A DNA stretch of 64,000 nucleotides, taken from positions 62,001 through 126,000 of the forward strand of contig NZ_JBQCJW010000002.1 of NCBI RefSeq assembly GCF_051967575.1, written 5' to 3'. This DNA comes from Solibacillus silvestris_B. GTDB taxonomy: Bacteria; Bacillota; Bacilli; Bacillales_A; Planococcaceae. A model generated the notes under the pieces. The model saw nothing but the letters and a program-made list of their open reading frames with translations, was not told the DNA's origin and did no database searches. Of this stretch, positions 42,250 through 50,884 are shown one piece after another; position 1 is the first letter of the stretch; each line of letters starts with the position of its first letter. The position numbers were made by a program, and so were the translations under genes.

Positions 42250-42281
42250 GGAGACGATTAGCTTAACCCGTCTCCTTTTTT
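42250..42281 (+). terminator. Terminator of the YflT-like gene
   Basis: GGAGACG (42250-42256) pairs with CGTCTCC (42269-42275), followed by six T residues. Confidence 0.9.
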
Positions 42282-42349
42282 CTGCCCTTTTCTAAAAAAA
42301 GAGCGAGCAATTACTGGGAAAAGTCTATTTAGCAAGCTTGTTAATAAGG

Positions 42350-42397
42350 AAAAAAGCTGTGCTGAAAAGTCAATTGACTTTCAGCACAGCCTTTTTT
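42350..42397. terminator. Bidirectional terminator beside fur
   Basis: AAAAAAGCTGTGCTGAAAAGTC pairs with GACTTTCAGCACAGCCTTTTTT; it mainly terminates fur on the minus strand. Confidence 0.9.
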
Positions 42398-42406
42398 GAT
42401 TATAGA

Positions 42407-42874
42407 TTATGCATTGCCGTCTCCAGTGTTGTCATCATGATCGTGACAACGCCAGCAAATGCCATGGAATGTCAGGCGGTGATCTTTAATGATAAAGTTC
42501 CAGCGTTTCTCCACAATTTCTTCTACATCTTCTAGTAAATCTTCTTGAATTTCATCTACTGCGCCACATTCGATACAAACTAAATGATGGTGGAAATGCT
42601 TCGCGCCTTCTTGACGCAAATCATAGCGGGACACGCCATCACCAAAATTAATTTTATCGACGATTTTCAGCTCTGTTAAAAGCTCAAGTGTACGATATAC
42701 AGTAGCAAGTCCAATCTCTGGTGCTTTTTCTTTTACTAATAAGTAAACATCTTCAGCACTCAAATGATCTTCCTCATGCTCAAGTAACACCGCTACCGTT
42801 GCTTCTCGCTGTGGCGTCAGCTTATAGCTCGCACTATGCAGTTGCTTTTTTATTCGATCAATACGGCTCTCCAT
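42407..42874 (-). CDS. fur: Ferric uptake regulator Fur
   Basis: This 155-residue metalloregulator has an N-terminal winged helix (LTPQREATVAVLLEH, GLATVYRTLELL) and a C-terminal metal-binding domain with KHFHHHLVCIECGAVDE and a second Cys pair (CWRC, residues about 140-143). The His-rich loop and both CxxC pairs favour Fur over PerR or Zur, and the position between xerD and the spoIIM-like gene matches B. subtilis fur. It represses iron-uptake genes when iron is plentiful. An MarR/MerR-CNNM insertion separates it from xerD. Confidence 0.92.
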   Translation of the reverse strand: MESRIDRIKKQLHSASYKLTPQREATVAVLLEHEEDHLSAEDVYLLVKEKAPEIGLATVYRTLELLTELKIVDKINFGDGVSRYDLRQEGAKHFHHHLVCIECGAVDEIQEDLLEDVEEIVEKRWNFIIKDHRLTFHGICWRCHDHDDNTGDGNA

Positions 42875-42938
42875 ATGTGACGCCCTCCTAAACTCTTTCC
42901 ATTATACCAAATGAGTAAATCTCATTACAAGACAATGA

Positions 42939-43448
42939 TTATTTAAATAAGTAAGTAATTGCGAAATTTTCTAGAGCAAAAATAAATAACATCACAAATA
43001 ACAGGAATATTACTTTTTTCCATGGCATCACGCTTTTTAATGCACGCCTTCCACTATTTTTATTCGTAATTTGATAGAGAACAATCAGCAATACACAGTA
43101 TACGAGCTGGAACGGAAACCACCAAAATGCATAAAGTTTTACGGATTGATGCTGTACGAGTAAATAGACAGAGCTGAACCCTAAAAATGTTACTTTTATC
43201 GCAATAAAAACAAGTGCAATGCGCGGCAAATATTTATGTGTCGAAAAGAATAATACAATACTTAAAGCAACTATGAAAGGAACTACACTCCAAAGCATCT
43301 CGGGTTTTTCCATGTTGAGTATTCTTCGATCACCAAATTTAATAATTTGCAGCACTTGTTCAATTTGAAATAGTTGATAGCATGCTACCCCACAAATAAA
43401 GCACACGACGATCATCGTTGTATACTGGATATATAAGTATTTATGCAT
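42939..43448 (-). CDS. Polytopic membrane protein, probably SpoIIM-like
   Basis: The protein is 169 residues from the ATG at 43448, seven bases after GGAGG. It has about five hydrophobic segments: one near the N-terminus, a loop of about 30 residues, then four in the C-terminal two-thirds. The pattern FIAIKVTFLGF followed by an aromatic-Pro segment (FWWFPFQ) recalls the FIKGVIVGF / LPQ blocks of stage II sporulation protein M, and its place next to fur is that of spoIIM in B. subtilis. Sequence likeness is weak. If correct, it acts in septal peptidoglycan thinning during engulfment. Confidence 0.6.
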   Translation of the reverse strand: MHKYLYIQYTTMIVVCFICGVACYQLFQIEQVLQIIKFGDRRILNMEKPEMLWSVVPFIVALSIVLFFSTHKYLPRIALVFIAIKVTFLGFSSVYLLVQHQSVKLYAFWWFPFQLVYCVLLIVLYQITNKNSGRRALKSVMPWKKVIFLLFVMLFIFALENFAITYLFK

Positions 43449-43654
43449 TTGGACGCCTCCTTGTCCATACAACTTATGCACATAATTTGTCCTTATGCGT
43501 AAACACTTAACGATTTAATTTTCTTCAACCGAAATGTCGTGCCTTTTTACGTGCCGGCATGAATAATGGAGATTCGTTTCAAGCTCCCTCTTTTTGTAAG
43601 ATTGATCAAAATTTTTTAGCTTTAATAGAAGCAAGGCATCTGCATCTGACAAAA

Positions 43655-44203
43655 TTATATAAACGCATAATTATTTTTCAACCACAATACTGCAAAGGCA
43701 GTTTTGGCATCGAAAATTCGGCCATCCGCAACCATCGCTTCCGCCTCTTCCAACGAGATTTCCATCAATTCCACAAATTCATCTTCATCCAATTGTGCGG
43801 CAACCTCTAATTTTTTCAGGTTTTTCGCTACATATAAATGGATAATTTCATCCGCAAAACCTGGTGAAGTCGCGAATGCTTGGATGAATTCGAAATCATC
43901 GGATGTGTAGCCTGTCTCCTCTTCCAATTCACGACGGGCCGTCACAATCGGTTTCTCGCCCTGTTCCAGCTTGCCTGCAGGAATTTCTACAATTGAACGT
44001 TCAAGCGCTTTCCTGTATTGTTCAACGACTAAAATTTTTTTATTTTCCGTAATCGCAATGACAGCAACCGCACCCGGATGATTGATAATTTCGCGCTTTG
44101 ATGTTTTCCCATTTGGAAGTGTGACATCATCTACTTTTAGTGAAATGATTTTACCTGTAAAAATAGATTGTGATTGAATCGTTTTTTCTTCAAATTTTTT
44201 CAT
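43655..44203 (-). CDS. nudF: ADP-ribose pyrophosphatase (Nudix)
   Basis: The protein is 182 residues from the ATG at 44203, seven bases after GGAGG. The Nudix box is GKLEQGEKPIVTARRELEEETGY (read in parts, about residues 83-105). Around it lie the ADP-ribose-pyrophosphatase features VEQYRKALERSIVEIPAG and the Glu that follows. It hydrolyses ADP-ribose to AMP and ribose-5-phosphate. It is divergent from the aldo/keto reductase as in B. subtilis nudF-yqkF. Confidence 0.92.
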   Translation of the reverse strand: MKKFEEKTIQSQSIFTGKIISLKVDDVTLPNGKTSKREIINHPGAVAVIAITENKKILVVEQYRKALERSIVEIPAGKLEQGEKPIVTARRELEEETGYTSDDFEFIQAFATSPGFADEIIHLYVAKNLKKLEVAAQLDEDEFVELMEISLEEAEAMVADGRIFDAKTAFAVLWLKNNYAFI

Positions 44204-44290
44204 GACTATGCCTCCACTTGTTCTCTTGCTTCCATTCATTGTACCATTAGTAAGAGCTTTTCTAAAATATCAAATGGCGGAGGAGAAAAT

Positions 44291-45181
44291 ATGAAAAAAC
44301 GACAATTAGGCACGAGTGATATGCATATTTCGGAAATGAGTTTAGGCTGTATGTCATTGCCCCAAAATCCGGCACAAGCAAAGGAAGTAATTCATGCTGC
44401 AGTCGATGCGGGTATTAATTACTTTGATACGGCGGATTTATATGATCGCGGAGAAAATGAGAAACTGGTTGGAGCTGCATTAAAACAGCATCGCCGACAT
44501 ATTTACTTAGCATCAAAAGTAGGAAATCGTTGGGAAGACGGAAAGGACGGCTGGTGGTGGGATACATCTGCGGATTACATAAAAAAGGCTGTGCGCGACA
44601 GTTTATCCCGCTTGCAAACAGATTATTTGGATATGTACCAATTGCATGGCGGTACGACAGAGGACAATTTGGAGGAAATCCTCGAAACTTTTGAAGGCTT
44701 GAAAAAAGAAGGTCTTATTCGAGAATATGGAATCTCTTCGATACGGCCGAATGTATTCATTCCTTTTCTGCAAAAGAGCAATGCGATTAGCAATATGATG
44801 CAGTTTAATATTTTCGATGAACGGGCAAGCGAATTTTTCGGGCCTATACAAGCAGCAGGCTCTTCTGTCGTTACACGGGGTTCGATTGCAAAAGGTTTAC
44901 TTACAAACGAATGGCGACATAGACTAAAATCATATATGAGCTATGAAGAATCAGCAGCAAAGAACATCCTGCTCAAAATCGAACAACAATTCAGTGATGT
45001 CCATGCAGCTGCATTGGCATTCAATTTACAGTATGATGCGATCGCTTCCACAGTGATTGGGGCTCGGACGATTGCACAATTACAGCAAAATTTGCATGCA
45101 TACGAAAAAGCCCGGACTTTGGAGGATATTCCGGAAATCCACAATTGGACGAAAGCGGACCGCTATACGGAACATCGATGA
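44291..45181 (+). CDS. Aldo/keto reductase (YqkF-like)
   Basis: The protein is 296 residues from the ATG at 44291, which has GGAGGAG upstream. It is an NADPH-dependent TIM-barrel enzyme. The catalytic tetrad is visible: Asp (YFDTADLYDRGENE), Tyr in the same block, Lys (IYLASKVG) and His (YQLHG). The coenzyme site follows (GSSVVTRGSIAKGLL; VIGARTIAQLQQN). The substrate is unknown. The nudF-yqkF-yqkE-yqkD order of Bacillus is preserved around it, with a VanZ gene and a thiolase added. Confidence 0.9.
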   Translation: MKKRQLGTSDMHISEMSLGCMSLPQNPAQAKEVIHAAVDAGINYFDTADLYDRGENEKLVGAALKQHRRHIYLASKVGNRWEDGKDGWWWDTSADYIKKAVRDSLSRLQTDYLDMYQLHGGTTEDNLEEILETFEGLKKEGLIREYGISSIRPNVFIPFLQKSNAISNMMQFNIFDERASEFFGPIQAAGSSVVTRGSIAKGLLTNEWRHRLKSYMSYEESAAKNILLKIEQQFSDVHAAALAFNLQYDAIASTVIGARTIAQLQQNLHAYEKARTLEDIPEIHNWTKADRYTEHR

Positions 45182-45657
45182 AAAAAGCGATTATCCTCGT
45201 CATCACTGGCCTTATAATCGTCATGGTTATGTCGAATTTGAGCTATGAGCAGCAAACGATTATCCCATCATTAAAAGAAATTTTAAAAGCAAAACCTTTT
45301 GAAGCATGGCTAAGTCAATGGGAAATTCCATATTGGGGTACGATCATTTCAATCGAGTCGCGCGGTTATTTTTATTTTGTAGAGTTTTTGATCCGGAAAG
45401 CTACCCACTTTTTCGGATATGGATTATTGGCGGTCATTTTCTATCTGTTTTATACAAAATTGAAATGGCGCTTCCCTGCTGGTGCAGCGTTTTTCACAAT
45501 CATCGCAATCGCGGCCCTTGATGAATTTCGCCAAAGTATGATTCCTGGGCGAAGCGGCATTATTGAAGATGTCATAATCGATGCATGTGGTGCATTTATA
45601 TTATTAATGATGACGAAGCTTATACAAATCGCATGTAAAAAAGCTGGCGCAATGTAA
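45178..45657 (+). CDS. VanZ-family membrane protein
   Basis: The protein is 159 residues. Its ATG overlaps the stop of the aldo/keto reductase (ATGA), so they are coupled. There are about four membrane helices and the VanZ pattern RKATHFFGYGLLAVIFYLF and ALDEFRQSMIPGRSGIIEDVIIDACGAFI (in parts). Members of this family are linked to teicoplanin tolerance in some species, but most are of unknown role. The last codons lie inside the terminator hairpin. Confidence 0.85.
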   Translation: MKKAIILVITGLIIVMVMSNLSYEQQTIIPSLKEILKAKPFEAWLSQWEIPYWGTIISIESRGYFYFVEFLIRKATHFFGYGLLAVIFYLFYTKLKWRFPAGAAFFTIIAIAALDEFRQSMIPGRSGIIEDVIIDACGAFILLMMTKLIQIACKKAGAM

Positions 45658-45674
45658 TTATTGCGCCAGCTTTT
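45637..45674. terminator. Terminator overlapping the VanZ stop codon
   Basis: AAAAGCTGGCGCAAT (45639-45653) pairs perfectly with 45660-45674. The 5' arm is coding sequence and the stop codon is in the loop. It also serves yqkE on the minus strand. Confidence 0.85.
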
Positions 45675-45677
45675 CGT

Positions 45678-45932
45678 TTAAAATTTAGAGCCTTGATCAC
45701 CATATTGGTTTAAAAGTTCTTCAAAGCTCATATTTTTCTCGCGTTGTTTACGCTCGAATGCCGCTTTTGCATGACGCTCTTCTTCTTTTGCTTTTTCATC
45801 CGCCACCATTTCCTGCTTCGCTGCCTTCAGCTTTGCCAATACATCGCCGCCAAGCTGATCGGCCAAAGTTGCTGCCTTATCTTTTGGAAGCTCAAATTCA
45901 TTCGTATTTTTTTGCTGTTTCTTTTTTGCCAT
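45678..45932 (-). CDS. YqkE-like (DUF3886) small protein
   Basis: The protein is 84 residues, very rich in Lys, Gln, Glu and Ala, with no membrane segment. It is predicted to be a long charged helix (AKLKAAKQEMVADEKAKEEERHAKAAFERKQREK in parts), ending SFEELLNQYG. That ending and its charge pattern match B. subtilis YqkE. The ATG at 45932 has AAGGTG six bases upstream. It follows the thiolase by 21 bases. Function unknown. Confidence 0.8.
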   Translation of the reverse strand: MAKKKQQKNTNEFELPKDKAATLADQLGGDVLAKLKAAKQEMVADEKAKEEERHAKAAFERKQREKNMSFEELLNQYGDQGSKF

Positions 45933-45953
45933 ATTATTCACCTTCTATATGTT

Positions 45954-47132
45954 TTAGCGTTGGACAATTGTTGCGACACCTTGTCCGCCACCGATGCATA
46001 ATGTCGCTAGACCGAACTTTGCATCTTGCTTTTGCATTTCATGGAGCAATGTCACTAAAATACGCGCCCCGCTTGCACCGATTGGATGACCTAGCGCAAT
46101 CGCCCCGCCATTCACGTTTAGTTTATCATGATTGAACACCAATTCGCGATCAACTGCTATTGCTTGTGCCGCAAACGCTTCATTCGCTTCAATCAAATCC
46201 ATTTCGTCCAATGTTAGATTCGCCTTTGATAATGCTTTTTTCACTGCGGATACAGGACCAATGCCCATAACCGAAGGATCTACCCCTGCGCTGGCATTTG
46301 CTGTAATTGTAGCCATTGGTGTAAGCCCCAATTCAAAAGCGCGTTGTTTCGACATCACGACAACTGCCGCTGCCCCGTCATTGATTCCGGAAGCATTGCC
46401 TGCTGTTACAGAGCCTTCCTTTTTGAAAGCCGGGCGTAATCCATTCAGCTTTTCTGCATCCGTGCCATGTTTTACATATTCATCTTGCGTGAAAAGGATT
46501 GGCTCCCCTTTACGCTGCGGTATTTCAACAGGTACAATCTCCTGCGCAAATTTATTTTCGGCAATCGCTTTGGATGCCCGAGCTTGCGAACGTGCAGCAA
46601 ATTCATCTTGCTCTTGTCGCGTAATTTCATATTGATCGCATAAGTTTTCTGCAGTTATGCCCATATGATAATCATTGAAAGCACACCATAACCCGTCATG
46701 GATCATTGTATCGACAATTTTTTGGTCACCCATACGGAAACCTTCACGCGCATTTGGCATAATATAAGGTGCTTGGCTCATATTTTCAAAGCCCCCTGCC
46801 ACCACAACTTCCGCATCCCCGGCAATAATGGCTTGTGCGGCTAAATGAACTGCCTTTAAGCCAGAGCCGCATACTTTATTGATCGTCATTGCAGGGACCG
46901 TGTGGGGTATACCCGCCTGAATGCTCGCCTGTCTTGCGGGATTTTGCCCCAGGCCCGCTGCGAGTACATTGCCCATAATTACTTCATCAACGATTGTTGC
47001 ATCTAATTGAATTCGATTTAACGCCTCTTTTATTGCGATACTGCCCAATGCAGGAGCGGAAATGTCTTTTAATGACCCTTGAAATGCTCCGATCGGCGTA
47101 CGTACTGCACTAACGATTACTACTTCTGTCAT
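45954..47132 (-). CDS. Acetyl-CoA C-acetyltransferase (thiolase)
   Basis: The protein is 392 residues from the ATG at 47132, with AGGGGGA upstream; the open frame to 47225 has no site. The acylated Cys is in NKVCGSGLKAV (about residue 88), the base His in GHPIGASGAR, and the second Cys in CIGGGQG, all in the biosynthetic thiolase style. It joins or splits acetoacetyl-CoA. Its neighbours do not identify a pathway; an acetoacetate, fatty acid or mevalonate role is possible. Confidence 0.92.
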   Translation of the reverse strand: MTEVVIVSAVRTPIGAFQGSLKDISAPALGSIAIKEALNRIQLDATIVDEVIMGNVLAAGLGQNPARQASIQAGIPHTVPAMTINKVCGSGLKAVHLAAQAIIAGDAEVVVAGGFENMSQAPYIMPNAREGFRMGDQKIVDTMIHDGLWCAFNDYHMGITAENLCDQYEITRQEQDEFAARSQARASKAIAENKFAQEIVPVEIPQRKGEPILFTQDEYVKHGTDAEKLNGLRPAFKKEGSVTAGNASGINDGAAAVVVMSKQRAFELGLTPMATITANASAGVDPSVMGIGPVSAVKKALSKANLTLDEMDLIEANEAFAAQAIAVDRELVFNHDKLNVNGGAIALGHPIGASGARILVTLLHEMQKQDAKFGLATLCIGGGQGVATIVQR

Positions 47133-47310
47133 GAAAATTCCCCCTTCTCGTTGTTGATCCCTTTGTAGGCAAAGTGTTAATTTGCTTAACAAGATTTTAA
47201 CAAACATTACCCGCTTTTCACACAAAAGATTCCATACTGTATAGATACATATTAGTTGATTTATCCTGAAAGTTCATTGAATATTAAAATTACTTAAGAG
47301 GAGTGATTTC

Positions 47311-48264
47311 ATGAAAAAACGTACACTATTTTTATCAGGCAGCATTGTGACAACATTGTTAGCGGCGGCCACGACTGTCACGGGTGTCGTCATGACAAAT
47401 CGCATTATGTATATTAAGAAAAAAGATGATGCGTTTATTCGTGAGCGTGAAATAACGGCAAAACGTTTTGATGAAGTATGGTATGACGGCTGCCCAAAAG
47501 AAATTCTGGCGATTGAATCACCTAATGGCTACACGATTAGCGGCATTTTTTTAAAACCGCTGCCAACGCAAAACACGGTCATTATTTGCCATGGAGTTAC
47601 GGAAAATAAGATCAATTCAATGCGTTATGCGCGAATGTTTGAGCGTCTAGGCTTTAATGCAGTTGTTTACGATCACCGGCGTCATGGTGAATCGCAAGGG
47701 AAAACAACGAGCTATGGGCATTACGAAAAATTTGATCTGCAGGCAATCGCCGACACGGTACGGGCAATTATCGGCGATGAGGCTTTATTAGGCATTCATG
47801 GCGAATCAATGGGTGCTGCAACAACTCTTCTTTATGCAGGCACTTTATCCGACAGTGCAGATTTCTATATTTCCGATTGTGCTTTCTCGGACTTCCCCCA
47901 GCTGCTAAAACGGATTTTCGAAAGCGTCGTTCCGATCGACGCAAAATATACGCTTCCTTTTGCCGACTTTTTCATGCGTATACGCGACGGATATTCTGTA
48001 AAGGAAATAATGCCAATCGATGCAGTGAAACAAATTGAAAACCCTGTTCTGTTTATTCATAGTGAACCGGATGATTTCATTCCTTCATCGATGACCGAAG
48101 AGCTGTTCGAACAAAAGCCTGAACCAAAAATGCTGAAAATTTTCGAACGGGGCGATCATGCAAAATCATTCAACGAAAATCAGGGGGACTATGAGCAGAC
48201 GGTCGCCAAGTTTTTACATGATTACGTACCAGCCTACCGCAATGAAACAGAGTCGCTGCTGTAA
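47311..48264 (+). CDS. Alpha/beta hydrolase (YqkD-like)
   Basis: This 317-residue protein has an N-terminal membrane anchor or signal segment (about 5-28) and an alpha/beta hydrolase domain. The oxyanion region is VIICHGVTENK, the nucleophile is Ser in GIHGESMGAAT (about residue 168), the acid is Asp in HSEPDDFIP and the His lies in RGDHAKSF. Membership of the B. subtilis YqkD group is supported by its place. The substrate is unknown. GAGGAGTG precedes the ATG. Confidence 0.85.
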   Translation: MKKRTLFLSGSIVTTLLAAATTVTGVVMTNRIMYIKKKDDAFIREREITAKRFDEVWYDGCPKEILAIESPNGYTISGIFLKPLPTQNTVIICHGVTENKINSMRYARMFERLGFNAVVYDHRRHGESQGKTTSYGHYEKFDLQAIADTVRAIIGDEALLGIHGESMGAATTLLYAGTLSDSADFYISDCAFSDFPQLLKRIFESVVPIDAKYTLPFADFFMRIRDGYSVKEIMPIDAVKQIENPVLFIHSEPDDFIPSSMTEELFEQKPEPKMLKIFERGDHAKSFNENQGDYEQTVAKFLHDYVPAYRNETESLL

Positions 48265-48269
48265 AGAAA

Positions 48270-48312
48270 GGGGCTATATTAAAAGTCGAAATGACTTTAA
48301 TGCAGCCCCTTT
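48270..48312 (+). terminator. Terminator of the yqkD-like gene
   Basis: GGGGCT pairs with AGCCCC, and AAAGTC with GACTTT inside; the run TTTCCC follows. Confidence 0.75.
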
Positions 48313-48399
48313 CCCAGTATGTTTCCGACGAATAGTACAGCTCCTGCAGCTACGCGTCGCAAAGGGAGCTTTCATGCATGTATATTGGACAATCCTTTC

Positions 48400-48572
48400 T
48401 CATTGCCCATTAAATACGATATGCCATTCATGGCGTTTTTCTAAAAATTGTTTCGCAAGCTCCTGTGCACCTTCCAGACTATGGCTCGCCGCCCACCCGC
48501 ATTGGACTTCATTGTAAGCCGGCAGAGGTGCAGCCGCTAAAACGTCCTCCAATGTTTTTCTATTGCCATCAT
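48400..48572 (-). pseudogene. Frameshifted small gene of about 57 codons
   Basis: GGAGGTGAGC lies just before ATGATG at 48572, but that frame stops after eleven codons. The open frame that runs on to TGA at 48400 joins it after a run of five A residues (plus-strand T5, 48555-48559). One more A would give a continuous reading MMAIEKTLEDVLAAAPLP...WHIVFNGQ of about 57 residues with a good start. So it is a broken gene, a base-call error, or a slippage-dependent gene. The product contains CGWAASHSLEGAQ and is not recognised. Confidence 0.5.
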
Positions 48573-48666
48573 GCTCACCTCCAATACTTACTGCCTTTAT
48601 ATGGATGGACCAGAATAGCATTCATTCCAACGGACTATTCTGAATTTTACATTCCATATATAGCAT

Positions 48667-48713
48667 AAAAAAAACTACCTCCATCACTATTTAAAAGTCA
48701 AAAGGTAGTTTAA
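48667..48713 (-). terminator. Terminator of yneF
   Basis: Minus-strand AAACTACCT pairs with AGGTAGTTT across a long loop, followed by TTTTT. Confidence 0.7.
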
Positions 48714-48718
48714 CGATA

Positions 48719-48937
48719 TTATTTGTCCTGGAATTTGTTCATTTGCGCCATCATTTGACGTACTTGTTTTTCAGATGGTTTACGTCCCATTTGAGCCATC
48801 ATTACGCGAATCATTTGTTCGTTAATTGGCGGATTCTCTTTCAAATACTTCATCATATATTGACGAGCTGCGTAGAAACCAATTGCCACGCCAGCGATTA
48901 ATGCAACAACAATACCTAAAATCCATGCCCATGTCAT
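48719..48937 (-). CDS. yneF: YneF (UPF0154) small membrane protein
   Basis: The 72-residue protein has one N-terminal helix (about residues 4-25, MTWAWILGIVVALIAGVAIGF) and a hydrophilic tail with the diagnostic ENPPINEQMIRVMMAQMGRKPSEKQVRQMM (in parts). UPF0154 is universal in Bacilli, with an unknown role. GGAGG lies ahead of the ATG. It lies alone, opposite the Lia operon. Confidence 0.93.
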   Translation of the reverse strand: MTWAWILGIVVALIAGVAIGFYAARQYMMKYLKENPPINEQMIRVMMAQMGRKPSEKQVRQMMAQMNKFQDK

Positions 48938-49037
48938 AACTAACTACCTCCTCCACTGCATATGTACCGAGAAAAACTCTCCAACAAGAATTATACAATA
49001 AAAGCTAGGACGTTTCTATATATTTAATTTGAACAAA

Positions 49038-49070
49038 TGAGTCCCGCTTACTCTCAGTCTCTAGACCTAG
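49038..49070. promoter_or_regulatory. Candidate LiaR operator
   Basis: TGAGT (49038-49042) and ACTC...TCA form an interrupted inverted repeat, followed by AGTCTCTAGACC. It is placed just upstream of the presumed liaI promoter. Not tested against a LiaR consensus. Confidence 0.35.
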
Positions 49071-49095
49071 AAGAAAATACAGTAACAGGTCGTTA

Positions 49096-49124
49096 TTTAC
49101 ATTTTCGATTCACGGTAACATAAA
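49096..49124 (+). promoter_or_regulatory. Probable promoter of the Lia operon
   Basis: TTTACA (49096-49101) and CATAAA (49119-49124) are 17 bases apart, with a weak -10, as expected for an activated promoter. Confidence 0.4.
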
Positions 49125-49151
49125 GACATCAAGTACAAGGAGGAACAGATT

Positions 49152-49502
49152 ATGAAAAAGTTTTTCTTATATTCAGCTGGGTTTGTCGCAGCAATTATCG
49201 CCCTTTGCTTACTGGCGCCAGTGGCAGGTTTGCTCGTTTCGGGGGCGCTGTTGGCAGCAGGCTTGCATTATTACACTGAAAGTACATCGACATTCGGGAA
49301 AGTGATGAGTCTTGTTGTAGCATTGGCAGGTTTAGTAAGCGCATTATCGAACATCCCGGGCTTTATCGGTTTAGTGGCAATCGGGATTCTGTATTACATT
49401 TACAAATCCCGCAAAAATGAAAAAACAGAAATTTTCACTATTGAAAAAGAAGAAGATCCATTTATGAATTTTGAGCGTGAATGGGCAAATTTAAACAAAT
49501 AG
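49152..49502 (+). CDS. LiaI-position membrane protein
   Basis: This 116-residue protein has three or so hydrophobic segments in its first 85 residues and a charged C-terminal tail (ending FEREWANLNK). It is the first gene of the Lia locus, immediately ahead of the PspA-like gene, the position held by the membrane anchor LiaI. The sequence resembles LiaI only in layout. AAGGAGGAAC precedes the ATG. It probably recruits the PspA-like protein to the membrane during envelope stress. Confidence 0.65.
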   Translation: MKKFFLYSAGFVAAIIALCLLAPVAGLLVSGALLAAGLHYYTESTSTFGKVMSLVVALAGLVSALSNIPGFIGLVAIGILYYIYKSRKNEKTEIFTIEKEEDPFMNFEREWANLNK

Positions 49503-49515
49503 GGAGCGATACGGA

Positions 49516-50142
49516 ATGAAAAATTTATTGACAAAATTCAAATATTCGATTCAGGCAGACTTGCACGATTTATTCGATAAAAAGGCAGAGAGAAATCCAA
49601 TTAAAATGCTGAACCAATATATCCGCGAAGCAGAAAAGCAAACAGAGGAAACAGGAAAATTGCTCGCTCGCCAAGCACAGCTGAAAAAAGAGCTGGAGCT
49701 GCAGCTTTCCCAGACAACCGAAATGCTCGAAAAACGCGAGAAGCAACTGCATTTAGCGCAAGCTACAGAGGAAGTAGAGCTGATTACTTTTGCACAAGAG
49801 GAAGTAACAGCTTACACAGCGCGCAAACAATCCCTTCTTACAAGCATCGATGCAGCGAATGGTGAATATTTTGCATTAGAGCGTAAATTCGAAACGATGA
49901 AACATAAGATCAAGGATATGAAAGTCCGTCAATTACAGCTGATGGGAAAAGAAAATGTTGTGCGTGCCAACCATCAAATGGACAAAGTGCTTGAAGCAAA
50001 CAAAAATGAAAATTTCGATGAGCTGTCGACATATATTGATGAATTATCGCAAAATATCGAGCGTAAATATGAAGTGACAACATTTGAAGCTCGTTTGGCA
50101 CAGCTGGAAAAAGAAAAAAAGCTCATCGAACAACCAAAATAA
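49516..50142 (+). CDS. liaH: PspA/IM30-family protein LiaH
   Basis: This 208-residue protein is almost wholly helical coiled coil. The PspA pattern is visible: DLHDLFDKKAERNPIKMLNQYIREAEKQ near the N-terminus (in parts) and NRxYE-type QNIERKYEV near the end. PspA proteins form ring-like or helical oligomers that protect damaged membranes. It follows the first gene by 13 bases. The hydrophilic coiled coil has no signal peptide, so it is cytoplasmic and membrane-associated. Confidence 0.9.
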   Translation: MKNLLTKFKYSIQADLHDLFDKKAERNPIKMLNQYIREAEKQTEETGKLLARQAQLKKELELQLSQTTEMLEKREKQLHLAQATEEVELITFAQEEVTAYTARKQSLLTSIDAANGEYFALERKFETMKHKIKDMKVRQLQLMGKENVVRANHQMDKVLEANKNENFDELSTYIDELSQNIERKYEVTTFEARLAQLEKEKKLIEQPK

Positions 50143-50187
50143 TGATATAATGCAGTAAGGAGAAGGCATAGCGCTTTCTCCATTTTG
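50143..50187 (+). promoter_or_regulatory. Internal promoter and weak attenuator hairpin
   Basis: TGATATAAT (50143-50151) is an extended -10. GGAGAA (50159-50164) pairs with TTCTCC (50176-50181) followed by ATTTT. Together they allow strong liaIH and lower, basal liaFSR expression. Confidence 0.5.
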
Positions 50188-50209
50188 CACGTCTTTAGGA
50201 GGAAGCACT

Positions 50210-50884
50210 ATGCCGAAAATTACGTCTGATCAGCTCGCGATAATCGTTGTTAGTATGGCACTTGTCGTATTAATCGAATTAACGCTTTTCAATAATGGCA
50301 GCGTGTTTTTATTAATTGTGAGTGTGCTGTTTTTCTATTTCAGCTTTAAGAAAAAGAAACGACTATTATTATGGATCGGTCTCACATTTTTGTTTTTCGC
50401 CATTATTAATTTATGGACATTGCGACTATTGATCATTGCCACATTGGGATTTGTTCTTTATCAATATTTGACGAAAAAAGAGCAAATTATAGAAATAAAA
50501 AACCCATTGAAAAATTTATCCGAGCAAAATAAATTAATCGGGACAACGATTGGTGCATCGGAAAGTTTCCAATGGCGGGACATTCATATACAGCGCTTTA
50601 TCGGCGATATTACAATTGATACGACAGAAACGATTTTGCCTCAGGGGAAAGCCGTCATCGTCATCCACCAATCACTTGGGAAAGTGCGTATTATCGTCCC
50701 ATATGAAGTGACGATTCAGCTTCATTATTCTACTTTATACGGTGAGGCGACATGCTTGAACTACGCGCCTAAGCAATGCATAAATGAGCAGCTCCATTTC
50801 GAAGATGGGGAGCTGGAGGCAAAGCGTGTGCTTGTGCTTTACGTTACTTCCTGGATTGGCGATGTGGAGGTGCAGCGCGGATGA
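50210..50884 (+). CDS. liaF: LiaF, inhibitor of the LiaRS system
   Basis: The 224-residue protein has an N-terminal membrane part with about three to four helices (residues 8 to about 90) and a C-terminal cytoplasmic DUF2154-type domain (IGDITIDTTETILPQGKAVIVI, LGKVRIIVPYEVTI). LiaF holds LiaS inactive without envelope stress. TAGGAGGAAG precedes the ATG. Its stop overlaps the liaS start. There is no liaG gene between liaH and liaF. Confidence 0.9.
   Translation: MPKITSDQLAIIVVSMALVVLIELTLFNNGSVFLLIVSVLFFYFSFKKKKRLLLWIGLTFLFFAIINLWTLRLLIIATLGFVLYQYLTKKEQIIEIKNPLKNLSEQNKLIGTTIGASESFQWRDIHIQRFIGDITIDTTETILPQGKAVIVIHQSLGKVRIIVPYEVTIQLHYSTLYGEATCLNYAPKQCINEQLHFEDGELEAKRVLVLYVTSWIGDVEVQRG

Noticed and set aside
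43547..43592. Minus-strand 11-codon frame MPARKKARHFG after nudF
   Set aside because: Very short and without a ribosome binding site.
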